Source of the DNA: Polaromonas sp. YR568
GTDB taxonomy: Bacteria; Pseudomonadota; Gammaproteobacteria; Burkholderiales; Burkholderiaceae
NCBI GenBank assembly: GCA_945871335.1
Contig: CAMBWM010000047.1
Location: forward strand, 1 to 12,204
Reading direction: 5' to 3'
Length of the DNA: 12,204 bases
Shown: positions 1-7,374 of the stretch, one piece after another
How the letters are laid out: the number at the start of each line of letters is the position of its first letter
Position numbering within the stretch: position 1 is the stretch's first letter
Notes under the pieces: model-generated
The model's input: only the letters and a program-made list of their open reading frames with translations
What the model was told of the DNA's origin: nothing
The model's database searches: none
Made by a program: the position numbers and the translations under genes

Positions 1-961
1 TACCTGCTTTCTTTTACTAATCGCGTCAGCATTCGGTGCCATCGAGGTCTGGCATTTGGCCGTAGCCAGCTTCGTCAACGGTATCGTCTGGGCGGGCGAT
101 ATGCCCTTGCGACGTGCTCTGATGGGTGATCTTGCAGGTCAAGGACGCATGGTGCAGGCTATGTCCCTGGATGCCGTAGCCTCAAATGCCTGCCGCTTGA
201 TCGGGCCGATACTGGGTGGTCTTTTGCTGGCGCAAGGTGGCCTTCAGGCCGTGTGGTTCGGTGCGACGCTGCTTTACCTGCCAGTACTGATGGCGCTCAG
301 CGGTTTGACCGACTCGCCGCCAGCGCATGCTGCAGTCACCAAACTCACGATACTCAAACTTTTGCAGCGCGGCCTGCACGCAGTGCGTGATTCCCGGCCC
401 CTTCAGTCGATCTTGTGGATCACGATACTTTTCAACCTGTTCGCCTGGCCGGTGCTCAGCATGATTCCTGTGATCGGCCGCGACCAGCTTCAGTTGGACG
501 CGCAAGGTGTCGGCTTGCTGGCCAGTCTGGACGGTATCGGCTCTCTGCTGGGTGCACTGACGCTGAGCTATTTCGCAAGGCATCTGCGGCATGGACCGGT
601 TTATCTTGGGGCAGTGCTGATGTTTCTTTTGCTGCAAGTGGCTTTCGCCTGGAGCCATCATGTACAGCTGACCGGCGTCATTTTATTCGTCATCGGCGTA
701 GTTCAGGCTGGCTTTGCGGTGATGCAACCAACGCTGGTGTACAGCAGTGTTCAGGCCGATCAACGTTTGGACGCGATGGGCCTAATGACGATGTGTATCG
801 GAATCGCGCCGCTGGGGTTTCTGGCGATTGGCTGGCTGGCCGTGCACCTTGGGGCCCCAATGGCCGCACTGACCTGTGCGGTGAGCGGCCTTGTAGTCAT
901 GGCCTTAACTTGGCCGTTGTGCTGTGCGTGTTTCAAGCATTCGGAGACGGGCGGGTCTTAG
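1..961 (+). CDS. MFS transporter, C-terminal part (5' end outside window)
   Basis: The reading frame is open from base 2 to the TAG at 959-961, so the gene begins upstream of the window. The visible ~319 residues are very hydrophobic with several membrane spans. They carry a major-facilitator style stretch (RRALMGDLAG, then a DAVASN...GPILGG helix) typical of the MFS_3/EntS-like drug or metabolite exporter branch. An internal TTG at 56 is not needed as a start because coding sequence continues to its left. It is an inner-membrane secondary transporter; the substrate is not deducible. It converges on the catabolic operon and is probably not part of it. Family assignment is secure, subfamily is not. 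Confidence 0.8.
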   Translation, partial: TCFLLLIASAFGAIEVWHLAVASFVNGIVWAGDMPLRRALMGDLAGQGRMVQAMSLDAVASNACRLIGPILGGLLLAQGGLQAVWFGATLLYLPVLMALSGLTDSPPAHAAVTKLTILKLLQRGLHAVRDSRPLQSILWITILFNLFAWPVLSMIPVIGRDQLQLDAQGVGLLASLDGIGSLLGALTLSYFARHLRHGPVYLGAVLMFLLLQVAFAWSHHVQLTGVILFVIGVVQAGFAVMQPTLVYSSVQADQRLDAMGLMTMCIGIAPLGFLAIGWLAVHLGAPMAALTCAVSGLVVMALTWPLCCACFKHSETGGS

Positions 962-1312
962 CTTTTGAGTAAAAGTTTCGGCGCCCCTGATCAAATCGTC
1001 ATCGGCGTCAAAACATAGGGGCTAGGCGCTGCTAGAACGTGGCTCACTCCAGCAGTTTGAACAGAATTGAGCACAGAAAACCTGTGAGTGTGAACAGGCC
1101 GACCAGATTCGGACTGGCGAGGTGAGCGGCTTCGGGCAACATGGCGGCGCAGATCAGCACTGCCCATCTAAACTGGTTAATTCAGCGCCAGCGTAAACAC
1201 ACAGCCCTTTGGTATCTGCGGGGAGGACGGTATTACTCAATTGGCTGTGGTTGAGTTGGAGTTATAAAAAGCATCAAAGTGGAAATGGTTCGGCTAGCCT
1301 TTAGCCGTCCGG
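962..1312. other. Convergent intergenic region
   Basis: This 351-bp gap separates the + strand MFS gene from the minus-strand operon end. It holds a small A/T hairpin directly after the MFS stop (CTTTT-gagt-AAAAG, 962-975), the putative transporter remnant (1044-1181), and a repeat-based hairpin at 1291-1316. No intact gene, tRNA or clear U-tract terminator is visible between about 1185 and 1290. Confidence 0.6.
1044..1181 (-). pseudogene. Possible remnant of a membrane transporter C-terminus (ZIP-like)
   Basis: On the minus strand a 45-codon open stretch lies between an in-frame TGA (1184-1182) and a TGA stop (1046-1044). The translation reads like a real membrane-protein tail: WAVLICAAMLPEAAHLASPN followed by a hydrophobic helix VGLFTLTGFLCSILFKLLE. 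An MLPEA motif followed by a GLxTxxGF helix ending close to the stop recalls the C-terminus of ZIP-family metal transporters. That match is from memory, not a search. There is no plausible start with a ribosome site, and the frame is closed upstream. It is therefore best read as a decayed fragment left between the two convergent units; it could be chance. Confidence 0.35.
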
Positions 1313-1316
1313 CTAG
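1291..1316 (-). terminator. Candidate hairpin at operon 3' end
   Basis: The hexamer CGGCTA occurs at 1291-1296 and again at 1310-1315, and its inverse TAGCCG lies between them at 1302-1307. Two alternative 6-bp stems can therefore form, one of them overlapping the TAG stop of the last operon gene. On the minus strand no run of U follows immediately (the nearest is about 25 nt further on). It is thus a weak intrinsic terminator or a 3'-end stabilising structure rather than a textbook terminator. Confidence 0.3.
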
Positions 1317-2323
1317 AGCTTGAAGATACGCTCGGCGTTGGTCGAGTAAATCTGCTGACGTTGCTTCTCCGTGATGTCGACCGTATCAAGGAATTTCACA
1401 CCTTCCTCAACGCTCTCGTAGGGATAGTCGGCTGCGAACATGATGCGCTCGATGCCCAGCACCTCGATGCTCAGTTTGAGCGCAGGCGCTGACATCACGC
1501 CGCTAGTGGTGATCACAAAGTTATCTAGGAAATACTCACTGGGCAGACGCGCCAGTTTTTTGACGGCCCCTATTTTGACCTGCAGCAGGTAACGGTTGTC
1601 GATTCGTTGGAGCCAGAAAGGCAGGCCCTCGCCCATATGTCCCAAAACAATCCTGAGCTTGGGAAATTGGTCAAGGACGCCACACATGATCAGCCGCATG
1701 GCGTGCAAGCTAGTTTCTACCGCAAAGCCAAAACCGGCAAAGTAAAGTCCATAGTCGAGAAATGGCGCGACCATCCCAGGGGCGGGCTCACGCGGGTGCA
1801 AATACAGCGGCGCGTCCAGCGCCTCGGCAGCTTCGAAAATCGGCCAGAACTTGCGATCGTCGAGATACTCGCCCATGGTGTGCGAGTTGATCAAAAAACC
1901 TTTCATTCCCAGTTTTTGAACAGAGCGCTCCAGCTCTTGCGCCGCTCCGACCGGGTATTGCGGGGCCACTGCGGCGAGTGCAGCCAGTCGGGTCGGGTTG
2001 GCGTGGACGGCCTTCGCCAGCACGTCATTCGCATCCTTTGCCAGCCGCGTGGCGGTCACTGCGTCAAAGGCCTGAACGCCCGGCGAGGTTATGGACAGGA
2101 CGGCCACATCAATGCCGTCTCTGTCCATCTGGGCAATGCGTCCAGCGCCGATGTCCACCAGGCGGGAGTGGACCATCCTCGCACCCGGATCATCGCCCAG
2201 AATGGTTTGCCCCATCATACGAAAGCCGGGTTCCACAAACTTACTTGCAAGGACTTTCTTCCACTCCTGGGCAATCTCTTCTGTGACAAAAGCTTCTTCG
2301 ACAGCGATGCGTTTTAGTTTCAT
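1313..2323 (-). CDS. LigW-like amidohydrolase, probable aromatic acid decarboxylase
   Basis: This 336-aa protein belongs to the amidohydrolase_2 (ACMSD) family and resembles 5-carboxyvanillate decarboxylase LigW and gamma-resorcylate decarboxylase. It has an N-terminal RIAVEEAF (LigW also has EEAF rather than the EEHF of resorcylate decarboxylases), ITSPGVQ near 79-84, YLHP (His176), GHMGEGLPFWLQRID (His229, Arg240), FAADYP (Asp299) and a C-terminal NAERIFKL. Glu9, His176 and Asp299 match the Mn-binding set of LigW, and His229 its catalytic histidine. Such enzymes remove a carboxylate ortho to a phenolic hydroxyl without cofactors beyond a divalent metal. The ATG has AGGAG at 2333-2329, spacing 5. 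It is the last gene of the operon, 56 nt after the sulfatase. Substrate is inferred only as an ortho-hydroxybenzoate type; a hydrolase role is possible. Confidence 0.8.
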   Translation of the reverse strand: MKLKRIAVEEAFVTEEIAQEWKKVLASKFVEPGFRMMGQTILGDDPGARMVHSRLVDIGAGRIAQMDRDGIDVAVLSITSPGVQAFDAVTATRLAKDANDVLAKAVHANPTRLAALAAVAPQYPVGAAQELERSVQKLGMKGFLINSHTMGEYLDDRKFWPIFEAAEALDAPLYLHPREPAPGMVAPFLDYGLYFAGFGFAVETSLHAMRLIMCGVLDQFPKLRIVLGHMGEGLPFWLQRIDNRYLLQVKIGAVKKLARLPSEYFLDNFVITTSGVMSAPALKLSIEVLGIERIMFAADYPYESVEEGVKFLDTVDITEKQRQQIYSTNAERIFKL

Positions 2324-2379
2324 GTTGACTCCTATTTAGTGATCAGGACATTTGCCTGCAGGTTGAATGAAAGAGGGGA

Positions 2380-3945
2380 TTACCAGACACCTATCGAGAC
2401 GCCCCCGGGCTCGGTGCGGTGCCGGGTCCAGTGCTCCACCTGTTCGTCGGCCATGGTCGAGCGGGTCCGGCGCCGCGTTCGCCACAGCGTGAGTCGCGCC
2501 AACAGCTCTGCACGGACATGCGTCAGCGCAGGTTCGCAGCCCAGGTTGTTCAGTTCATACGGGTCGTCATGCAGGTTAAATAGCTGTGGCTCGAAACCTG
2601 TATACCGGATCAGCTTCCACTGATCGGTGGCCACCATCTCGGCGCGTGCCTCGTTGACGCCCAGCCCCAGCGCGGAGCGCGCCCCGTAAAAGGCATAGTC
2701 CAGCTCGGAAAAAGCGGCATCACGTTGAATTGTCTCTTGACGGCGCAGGAAAGGCAGTAATGACCGACCTTCAAGCCACTTGTCGTCCGGCGCAATGCCC
2801 AGCGCGTCTATGAACGTGGGTAAAAGGTCAATGGCCTCGACCAGGCTGTCCACTACCGCGCCTCGCACCGCCGCATCGGGATCGACAATGATCAGCGGTA
2901 CGCCCGCACTGGGCTCATAGAACATTTCCTTTTCGCCTAGCCAGTGGTCACCCAGCAGGTCACCATGGTCGCTGGTGAAAACGATCAGGGTGTCTTCCAA
3001 CCGGCCAGCGCCTTTCAAAGACGCCATAAGGCGTCCGATGTTGTCGTCAATTTGCTTGACCAGGCCCATGTAGCTAGGTATTACGGCTTGACGTACCTCT
3101 TCGCGCGAGAAGGCCTGGCTTTCAGCGTGCTGACGAAAGGCGCTGTACACGGGGTGCGGATCGGTGCGTTCTGCCTGACTTTTGCGAGCCGGAAGTACAT
3201 CGCTCTCGTCATAGGCTTCGTGGTAAGGCGCCGGGGCAATATAGGGCCAGTGCGGCTTAATATATGACAGGTGCAGACACCAGGGCTTGTCGCCTTGCTC
3301 GCGGATGAAATCGATAGCGGTATCCGTGGCCCAGGCGGTTTCTGAATGCTTTGCGTCGACGCGTGCAGCCAGCCGAGAATTTCGCAGCTGCCAGCCGCTT
3401 TGTAACTGTCCATCAGCACCCGTGCCGGAATTGGCGAAGTCATGCCAGGCGTTGTTAGCCAGGTAGCCGGTTTTTTTAAGGTAATCGTTGTAAGGGTACT
3501 TGCGGTGCTGCAAAGATGCGTCAAGAACAACTCCGTCATGACGCGCGTAAGGCTCAAAGCCGCCTTGCGACAACAATATTCCTTGCGGGCTTTGCGGGTC
3601 AATGTTTAAGCGCTCCATACCGGCTGTATCGCCCACCACATGGGTCTTGCCGACAACCGCGGTACGCAGACCAGCCTTGCGCATGTAGTCCCCCATGGTA
3701 GGAATTTGCACAGATAGCGGAACAAAATTCCAAGTCGAACCGTGACTGGACACGTAGCGCCCGGTGTAGGTGGACATGCGCGAGGGTCCGCACACAGTCC
3801 CCTGCACATAACAACGATTAAAGCGCGCGCCGCGTGCTGCCAGTGCATCGATATGTGGCGTCTTAAGTGTGGGATGTCCGTAACAGCCGAGATAATCCCG
3901 GCGTAGCTGGTCACACATGATGAAAAGAATATTGCGCGCACCCAT
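2380..3945 (-). CDS. Sulfatase / phosphonate monoester hydrolase family enzyme
   Basis: This 521-aa alkaline-phosphatase-superfamily enzyme has the type I sulfatase signature CGPSR at Cys52 (CxPSR). The Cys would be converted to formylglycine by a maturase that is not in this window. Other metal and active-site residues are visible: Asp12-Gln13 (FIMCDQ), Asn73, Lys100 and His102 (GKTH), His232 (KPHWPY), Asp326-His327 (TSDHGD) and Lys339. Asp-Gln at 12/13 and the late DH...K arrangement resemble the phosphonate monoester hydrolase branch, which is promiscuous towards sulfate, phosphonate and phosphate esters. No signal peptide is seen, so it acts in the cytoplasm on an imported ester. The ATG lies 3 nt after the stop of the Bug gene, implying translational coupling. 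Natural substrate unknown; an aryl sulfate fits the operon. Confidence 0.85.
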   Translation of the reverse strand: MGARNILFIMCDQLRRDYLGCYGHPTLKTPHIDALAARGARFNRCYVQGTVCGPSRMSTYTGRYVSSHGSTWNFVPLSVQIPTMGDYMRKAGLRTAVVGKTHVVGDTAGMERLNIDPQSPQGILLSQGGFEPYARHDGVVLDASLQHRKYPYNDYLKKTGYLANNAWHDFANSGTGADGQLQSGWQLRNSRLAARVDAKHSETAWATDTAIDFIREQGDKPWCLHLSYIKPHWPYIAPAPYHEAYDESDVLPARKSQAERTDPHPVYSAFRQHAESQAFSREEVRQAVIPSYMGLVKQIDDNIGRLMASLKGAGRLEDTLIVFTSDHGDLLGDHWLGEKEMFYEPSAGVPLIIVDPDAAVRGAVVDSLVEAIDLLPTFIDALGIAPDDKWLEGRSLLPFLRRQETIQRDAAFSELDYAFYGARSALGLGVNEARAEMVATDQWKLIRYTGFEPQLFNLHDDPYELNNLGCEPALTHVRAELLARLTLWRTRRRTRSTMADEQVEHWTRHRTEPGGVSIGVW

Positions 3946-3948
3946 GTC

Positions 3949-4980
3949 TTATTCCACTTTAATCTTGGCGGCTCGCGCCACCTCACCCCAACGGTTCAGT
4001 TCGCTGCTTATGAAGGCAGAGAAGTTAGCTGCAGTTCCGGGTGCCGGCTCGGCACCCAACTTGAGCATCGTTTCCTTGACCTGATCGCTGGCCAAAGCCG
4101 TGGAGAGCGCTGCATTCAAACGCGCAATAACGTCAGACGGAGTTCCGCTTTTCACCATAATGCCCTGCCAGTCACGTACCGCCAGGCCTGGGAATCCTTG
4201 CTCTGCGACCGTAGGCACATCAGGCAGATTGGGCAAACGCTTGTCCGAAGCGACCGCGAGGGCCTTGATCTTGCCGCTCTGGATGCCCGGTATAGCCGAA
4301 GGCACTGCCAAAAACATATAAGCATGTAGGCCCGCCATCAAGTTGGGCAGGGGAGGGCTGGAGGGGTAAGGCACTTGCACGGCCTGGGTCTGGGTCTGCG
4401 CTTCAAACATCACAGCAATCAGATGCGCCGGCGTGCCATTGCCTCCTGTGGCAAAAGACAATTCGCCGGGTTTGCTCTTGAGTAAAGCGACTAGCTCCTT
4501 GGTAGAGCCTATGTTCAATGACGTGGGAACGACAAGGGCGTTGTAAGACCAAGCCGTCTGACCAACCGCGACAAAATCTTTTTTCAAGTCGTAAGGCACT
4601 TTGGAATAAATAGCTGGTGCCACGGTCATGGGCATAAAGCCCGTCATCATCGTGTAGCCATCGGCTGGCGACTGCAGCAACGCCATGGCACCAACCGTAC
4701 CAGTGGCGCCGGGCTTGTTCTCAACCGCAACCGCTTGCTTTAAATCCTCGCCCATCTTGATGGCGACAAGTCGTGAAATGATGTCAATGGGCGTGCCGAC
4801 CGGCGTCGGAACGATCAGCTTGATGGGTTTACTGGGAAATTTATCTACCTGAGCCAAGGCTGAAAAAGCAGCCATTGACAGGGCCAGTCCCAGCACCAGT
4901 CGCCGACCTGCTGAATTTGTGCCGCCATGGGAATGGCGATGAGTCGAAAGCTGAATTACAGCAGTTTGATTTTTTTTCAT
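3949..4980 (-). CDS. Bug/TctC-type tripartite tricarboxylate transporter substrate-binding protein
   Basis: A 343-aa periplasmic binding protein of the Bug (TctC, PF03970-like) family. A long N-region is followed by RR and a hydrophobic core (about 26-43), with a likely signal peptidase cut after ALA43 before QVDKFP. The twin Arg (GRRLVLG) makes Tat export possible but the motif is imperfect. Family landmarks follow: KFPSKPIKLIVP at the start of the mature protein, GTPIDIISR, VENKPGATGTVGA, the DGYTMM segment, and LSFATGGNGTPAHL. These proteins bind carboxylates, including aromatic acids, usually for a TctAB partner. No TctA or TctB gene is present here, which is the common orphan state in Burkholderiales. 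GGAGA at 4990-4986 sits 5 nt before the ATG. Likely role: capture of the pathway's acidic substrate. Confidence 0.9.
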   Translation of the reverse strand: MKKNQTAVIQLSTHRHSHGGTNSAGRRLVLGLALSMAAFSALAQVDKFPSKPIKLIVPTPVGTPIDIISRLVAIKMGEDLKQAVAVENKPGATGTVGAMALLQSPADGYTMMTGFMPMTVAPAIYSKVPYDLKKDFVAVGQTAWSYNALVVPTSLNIGSTKELVALLKSKPGELSFATGGNGTPAHLIAVMFEAQTQTQAVQVPYPSSPPLPNLMAGLHAYMFLAVPSAIPGIQSGKIKALAVASDKRLPNLPDVPTVAEQGFPGLAVRDWQGIMVKSGTPSDVIARLNAALSTALASDQVKETMLKLGAEPAPGTAANFSAFISSELNRWGEVARAAKIKVE

Positions 4981-5075
4981 AAATGTCTCCGTATCGTTAA
5001 ATTTAAAGTTCGGGGAAATCGAAAAGTACTCTCAGGGTTGATAGAAATTTACTAGCCTAAATTGTTTGGATTCAA
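4981..5075 (-). other. AT-rich gap between GST and Bug genes
   Basis: At 95 nt this is the largest gap inside the operon and it is clearly more AT-rich than its flanks. Besides the ribosome site of the downstream gene (GGAGA, 4990-4986), a TTGAAT element on the minus strand (5075-5070) could serve as a weak -35 for an internal promoter. No convincing -10 follows at the correct spacing. Function is uncertain. Confidence 0.25.
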
Positions 5076-5720
5076 TTAGTCATTTTTGGCAAAAGCCTTG
5101 AGTACAGATGCCTCATAAGCAAAGACTTTTTCTACGCTGGCACGCAGTTTCATCCGTTCAAAATGGGCATGACAATTTTCAAAACGCGAGAGATCCAGCT
5201 TGAAAATAAGGCCTCGGCGGAAACACCAGAAAAAATACGCATCTGCAGCGGTAAAGTGGTCAAAGAACCACTCGCGGCCCTTCAGTAGATCGTCGGCAAT
5301 TTGGTAGTTTTCAAAAAGTTTTAATTGTGCGCAGCGGCGCACGCTGTCTTCTGAACCGGGTAAGTCGCAGTACTGTTCTGGACGGGCATTGGGGGTCAGG
5401 GAAGGGTGGATTCCACTTGCGCACCAGGCTAGAAAAGAAATCGCCTTGATCTCTTGAAGTGGTTCCCGGGGCAACAGCCCCGCTTTCGGAAAATTACGGG
5501 CGATCCAGATCTGAATGGCAACGTTTTCAGTTAAAGGTTCGCCATCGATCAACAGCATAGGCACCTTGTGCTTGGGATTCAAGCGCCGGTAGGTGGCGTC
5601 TAGATGCTGGCCTTTGCCTATATTGATGTTGATCACCTCAAAGTCGGCGCCCGCCTCGGTCAGTGTCAGGTAGGGCACCAGCGAGCAGGCTGTAGGGGCG
5701 TAGTAAAGCGAAATGGTCAA
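5076..5720 (-). CDS. Glutathione S-transferase family protein (TTG start)
   Basis: A 214-aa protein with a thioredoxin-like N-domain and an all-helical C-domain. The N-terminus TISLYYAPTACSL resembles beta-class bacterial GSTs, which use a Cys at this place (here Cys12). NPKHKVPML carries the conserved cis-Pro, and DGEPLTENVAI carries the glutathione gamma-glutamyl contact. The frame is open to an ATG at 5795, but that would overlap the preceding hydratase by 53 nt and add 25 non-conserved residues. A TTG at 5720-5718 lies 7 nt after AGGAGA (5733-5728) and gives the usual family N-terminus and length, so I chose it. In this operon it could open an ether or epoxide, isomerise an intermediate, or detoxify a reactive enoyl-CoA; the sequence does not decide. 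Confidence 0.82.
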   Translation of the reverse strand: MTISLYYAPTACSLVPYLTLTEAGADFEVININIGKGQHLDATYRRLNPKHKVPMLLIDGEPLTENVAIQIWIARNFPKAGLLPREPLQEIKAISFLAWCASGIHPSLTPNARPEQYCDLPGSEDSVRRCAQLKLFENYQIADDLLKGREWFFDHFTAADAYFFWCFRRGLIFKLDLSRFENCHAHFERMKLRASVEKVFAYEASVLKAFAKND

Positions 5721-5727
5721 ACCGCTA

Positions 5728-5733
5728 TCTCCT
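5728..5733 (-). promoter_or_regulatory. Ribosome binding site that fixes the GST start
   Basis: AGGAGA on the minus strand lies 7 nt upstream of the TTG at 5720 and just after the hydratase stop (TGA, 5745-5743). It supports initiation at TTG rather than at the in-frame ATG 75 nt upstream, which lies inside the hydratase gene. Confidence 0.65.
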
Positions 5734-5742
5734 GAGTTGCTG

Positions 5743-6543
5743 TCATAGCTTGCACTCACTGATGTTTCCACCAAAGGCGGGGACTCGTTTTTCAAGCCTG
5801 GCGCGCATACCCTCTGTCTTATCGGTAGTCGAAAAAAGCAACTGGAAGGACTTGCGTTCGAATTGCAAACCCTGCTCGAGCGGCAAGTTCATTCCCTCGA
5901 GTACGGCCTCCTTTATATAGCGCAGCGACAGTACCGGCAGGGTGGCGAGTTGAGTAGCCATTTGAACCGCACGGGTCTCGACCAGTGCGTCATCAATCAA
6001 TTCGCTCAGCAGGCCCATTGCTGCGGCTTCGGTTGCGGTGAAGCGCTCACCGAAAAGCAAAATCTTCATGGCGGCAAACTTACCGACTGCACGAGTCAGC
6101 CGCTGAGTGGCGCCGCCACCGGGCATGATGCCAATCCCCACTTCGGGCTGCCCGAACTGGGCTCCGTAGCCCGCAACGATGATGTCGGCATGCATGGCTA
6201 GTTCACAACCGCCTCCCAGCGCGTGCCCGCGCACGGCGGCGATCACCGGCTTGCGACAACGACTCACAGCGCCCCACAGGCGGTCCATCTCACGGCACAA
6301 GATGTCGCTTGGCGTGGCTTCAACATACTCGTTGAGGTCTGCGCCGGCACAAAAGGCACGTTCACTGCCGGCTAGGATGATGACTTTCACTGCCACATCA
6401 TGATCAAGACGGTCAAAAGTTTTGGCCAGGGTCCGGCGTAAGTCCAGGTTCAAGGCGTTGAGAACTGACGGACGATTCAAACGCAGCAAGACTACGCCCA
6501 CGGCTGGGTGTTCTTCAAGCAAGATGCTGTCTACTGCGCCCAT
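5743..6543 (-). CDS. Enoyl-CoA hydratase (canonical crotonase)
   Basis: A 266-aa crotonase-fold enzyme counted from the ATG at 6543, which begins MGAVDSILLEEH 4 nt after the stop of the preceding gene. An earlier in-frame ATG at 6624 would overlap that gene by 77 nt and add 27 atypical residues. Oxyanion-hole segments are clear: AFCAGADL (64-70) and RGHALGGGCELAM. Both hydratase catalytic glutamates are present, Glu114 (GGCELA) and Glu134 (GQPEVGIGIMPGGG), separated by 20 residues as in rat mitochondrial hydratase. The predicted reaction is syn-hydration of a 2-enoyl-CoA to 3-hydroxyacyl-CoA in the cytoplasm. It is the best candidate in the operon for the hydration step of an arylpropenoyl-CoA; chain or ring specificity is unknown. 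Confidence 0.9.
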   Translation of the reverse strand: MGAVDSILLEEHPAVGVVLLRLNRPSVLNALNLDLRRTLAKTFDRLDHDVAVKVIILAGSERAFCAGADLNEYVEATPSDILCREMDRLWGAVSRCRKPVIAAVRGHALGGGCELAMHADIIVAGYGAQFGQPEVGIGIMPGGGATQRLTRAVGKFAAMKILLFGERFTATEAAAMGLLSELIDDALVETRAVQMATQLATLPVLSLRYIKEAVLEGMNLPLEQGLQFERKSFQLLFSTTDKTEGMRARLEKRVPAFGGNISECKL

Positions 6544-6547
6544 GTCT

Positions 6548-7369
6548 TTAACTTTGGGGGACTGTGAATTCGCGCCCGAATACAGGGGCACGCTTGTCAA
6601 AAAATGCTTGGACAGCTTCAGCATGATCTCCCGTTTGGTGCGCCAGACCTTGGAAGTGTCCAGCGGCGTCTAGGGCTTCGTCCAGCGTGCCAGTCCGCGC
6701 TTGCTGTAGCAGTTGCTTAGTCCAGCGCAAAACCTGAGCGGGGTTGGCGGCAATGCGCTGGGCCAGCGCCAAAGCTTCGTCGATCAGAGTTTCAGACGGT
6801 ACCACCCTGGACACCAGGCCGATGCGCAAGGCCTCGTCGGCGGTGATGATCTCGCCGGTCAGTGCCAGTTCTGCGGCTCGCGAAAAGCCCACTACTCGCG
6901 GTAGAAACCAGCAACCGCCGTCCCCCGGGACAATGCCGAGTTTGACAAAGCTTTCGGCAAAACGGGCCGTGCTGGCAGCGATGCGAATATCGCACATGCA
7001 GGCAAGGTCGTTACCTGCGCCGATGGCTGCGCCGTTGACTGCCGCAATAATAGGCACGGTCAGTTTTTGAAAGGCCCGCGGAATCCGCTGAATACCCGCG
7101 CGGTAATTAGCGGCAATTTCTGTCGGTGAGCCACCGAACATCCCGCTGCGATCGCGCATTTCAGCCACGTTGCCGCCAGAGCAAAAAGCGCTGCCAGCGC
7201 CGGTAAGCACAGCGGCGCGAACGGTCATATCGGTATTGAGCCGCTCAAACACCTGCTCAAAGGCAGCAAAAACCTCTTCGCCACTCAGCGCATTGCGGGT
7301 GTCGGGTCGGTTTAGCGTGAGCAGCGCAACTGGGCCGCGCATGTCACAAACAAGTGGGTCGGTGTTCAT
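6548..7369 (-). CDS. Divergent crotonase-family protein (enoyl-CoA hydratase/isomerase-like)
   Basis: A 273-aa crotonase-superfamily protein from the ATG at 7369, 5 nt after the thiolase stop; the in-frame ATG at 7423 would extend into the thiolase gene. The CoA/oxyanion segments are intact (AFCSGGNV, VNGAAIGAGNDLA). However, the first catalytic Glu is replaced by Asp121 (GAGNDLA) and the second aligns with Phe141 (AESFVKLGIVPGDGG). An additional acid, Asp150, occupies the PGDGG loop. Retaining only an Asp at the first site resembles PaaG-type isomerases, which act by proton transfer rather than hydration. So an enoyl-CoA isomerase, a thioester-hydrolase or another crotonase reaction is as likely as hydration. 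It lies between the thiolase and the canonical hydratase, implying a separate step of the same route. Confidence 0.85.
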   Translation of the reverse strand: MNTDPLVCDMRGPVALLTLNRPDTRNALSGEEVFAAFEQVFERLNTDMTVRAAVLTGAGSAFCSGGNVAEMRDRSGMFGGSPTEIAANYRAGIQRIPRAFQKLTVPIIAAVNGAAIGAGNDLACMCDIRIAASTARFAESFVKLGIVPGDGGCWFLPRVVGFSRAAELALTGEIITADEALRIGLVSRVVPSETLIDEALALAQRIAANPAQVLRWTKQLLQQARTGTLDEALDAAGHFQGLAHQTGDHAEAVQAFFDKRAPVFGREFTVPQS

Positions 7370-7374
7370 GGTCT

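Noticed and set aside
415..972. A 185-codon + strand frame overlapping the MFS gene
   Set aside because: Cys/Arg-rich, no membrane pattern, and it is a shifted frame of the MFS coding sequence.
962..975. CTTTT-gagt-AAAAG hairpin as terminator of the MFS gene
   Set aside because: The 5-bp A/T-only stem is too weak and is not followed by a proper U tract.
1607..2317. A 236-codon + strand open frame opposite the LigW-like gene
   Set aside because: The minus-strand frame has a strong ribosome site and full family motifs; the + frame shows none.
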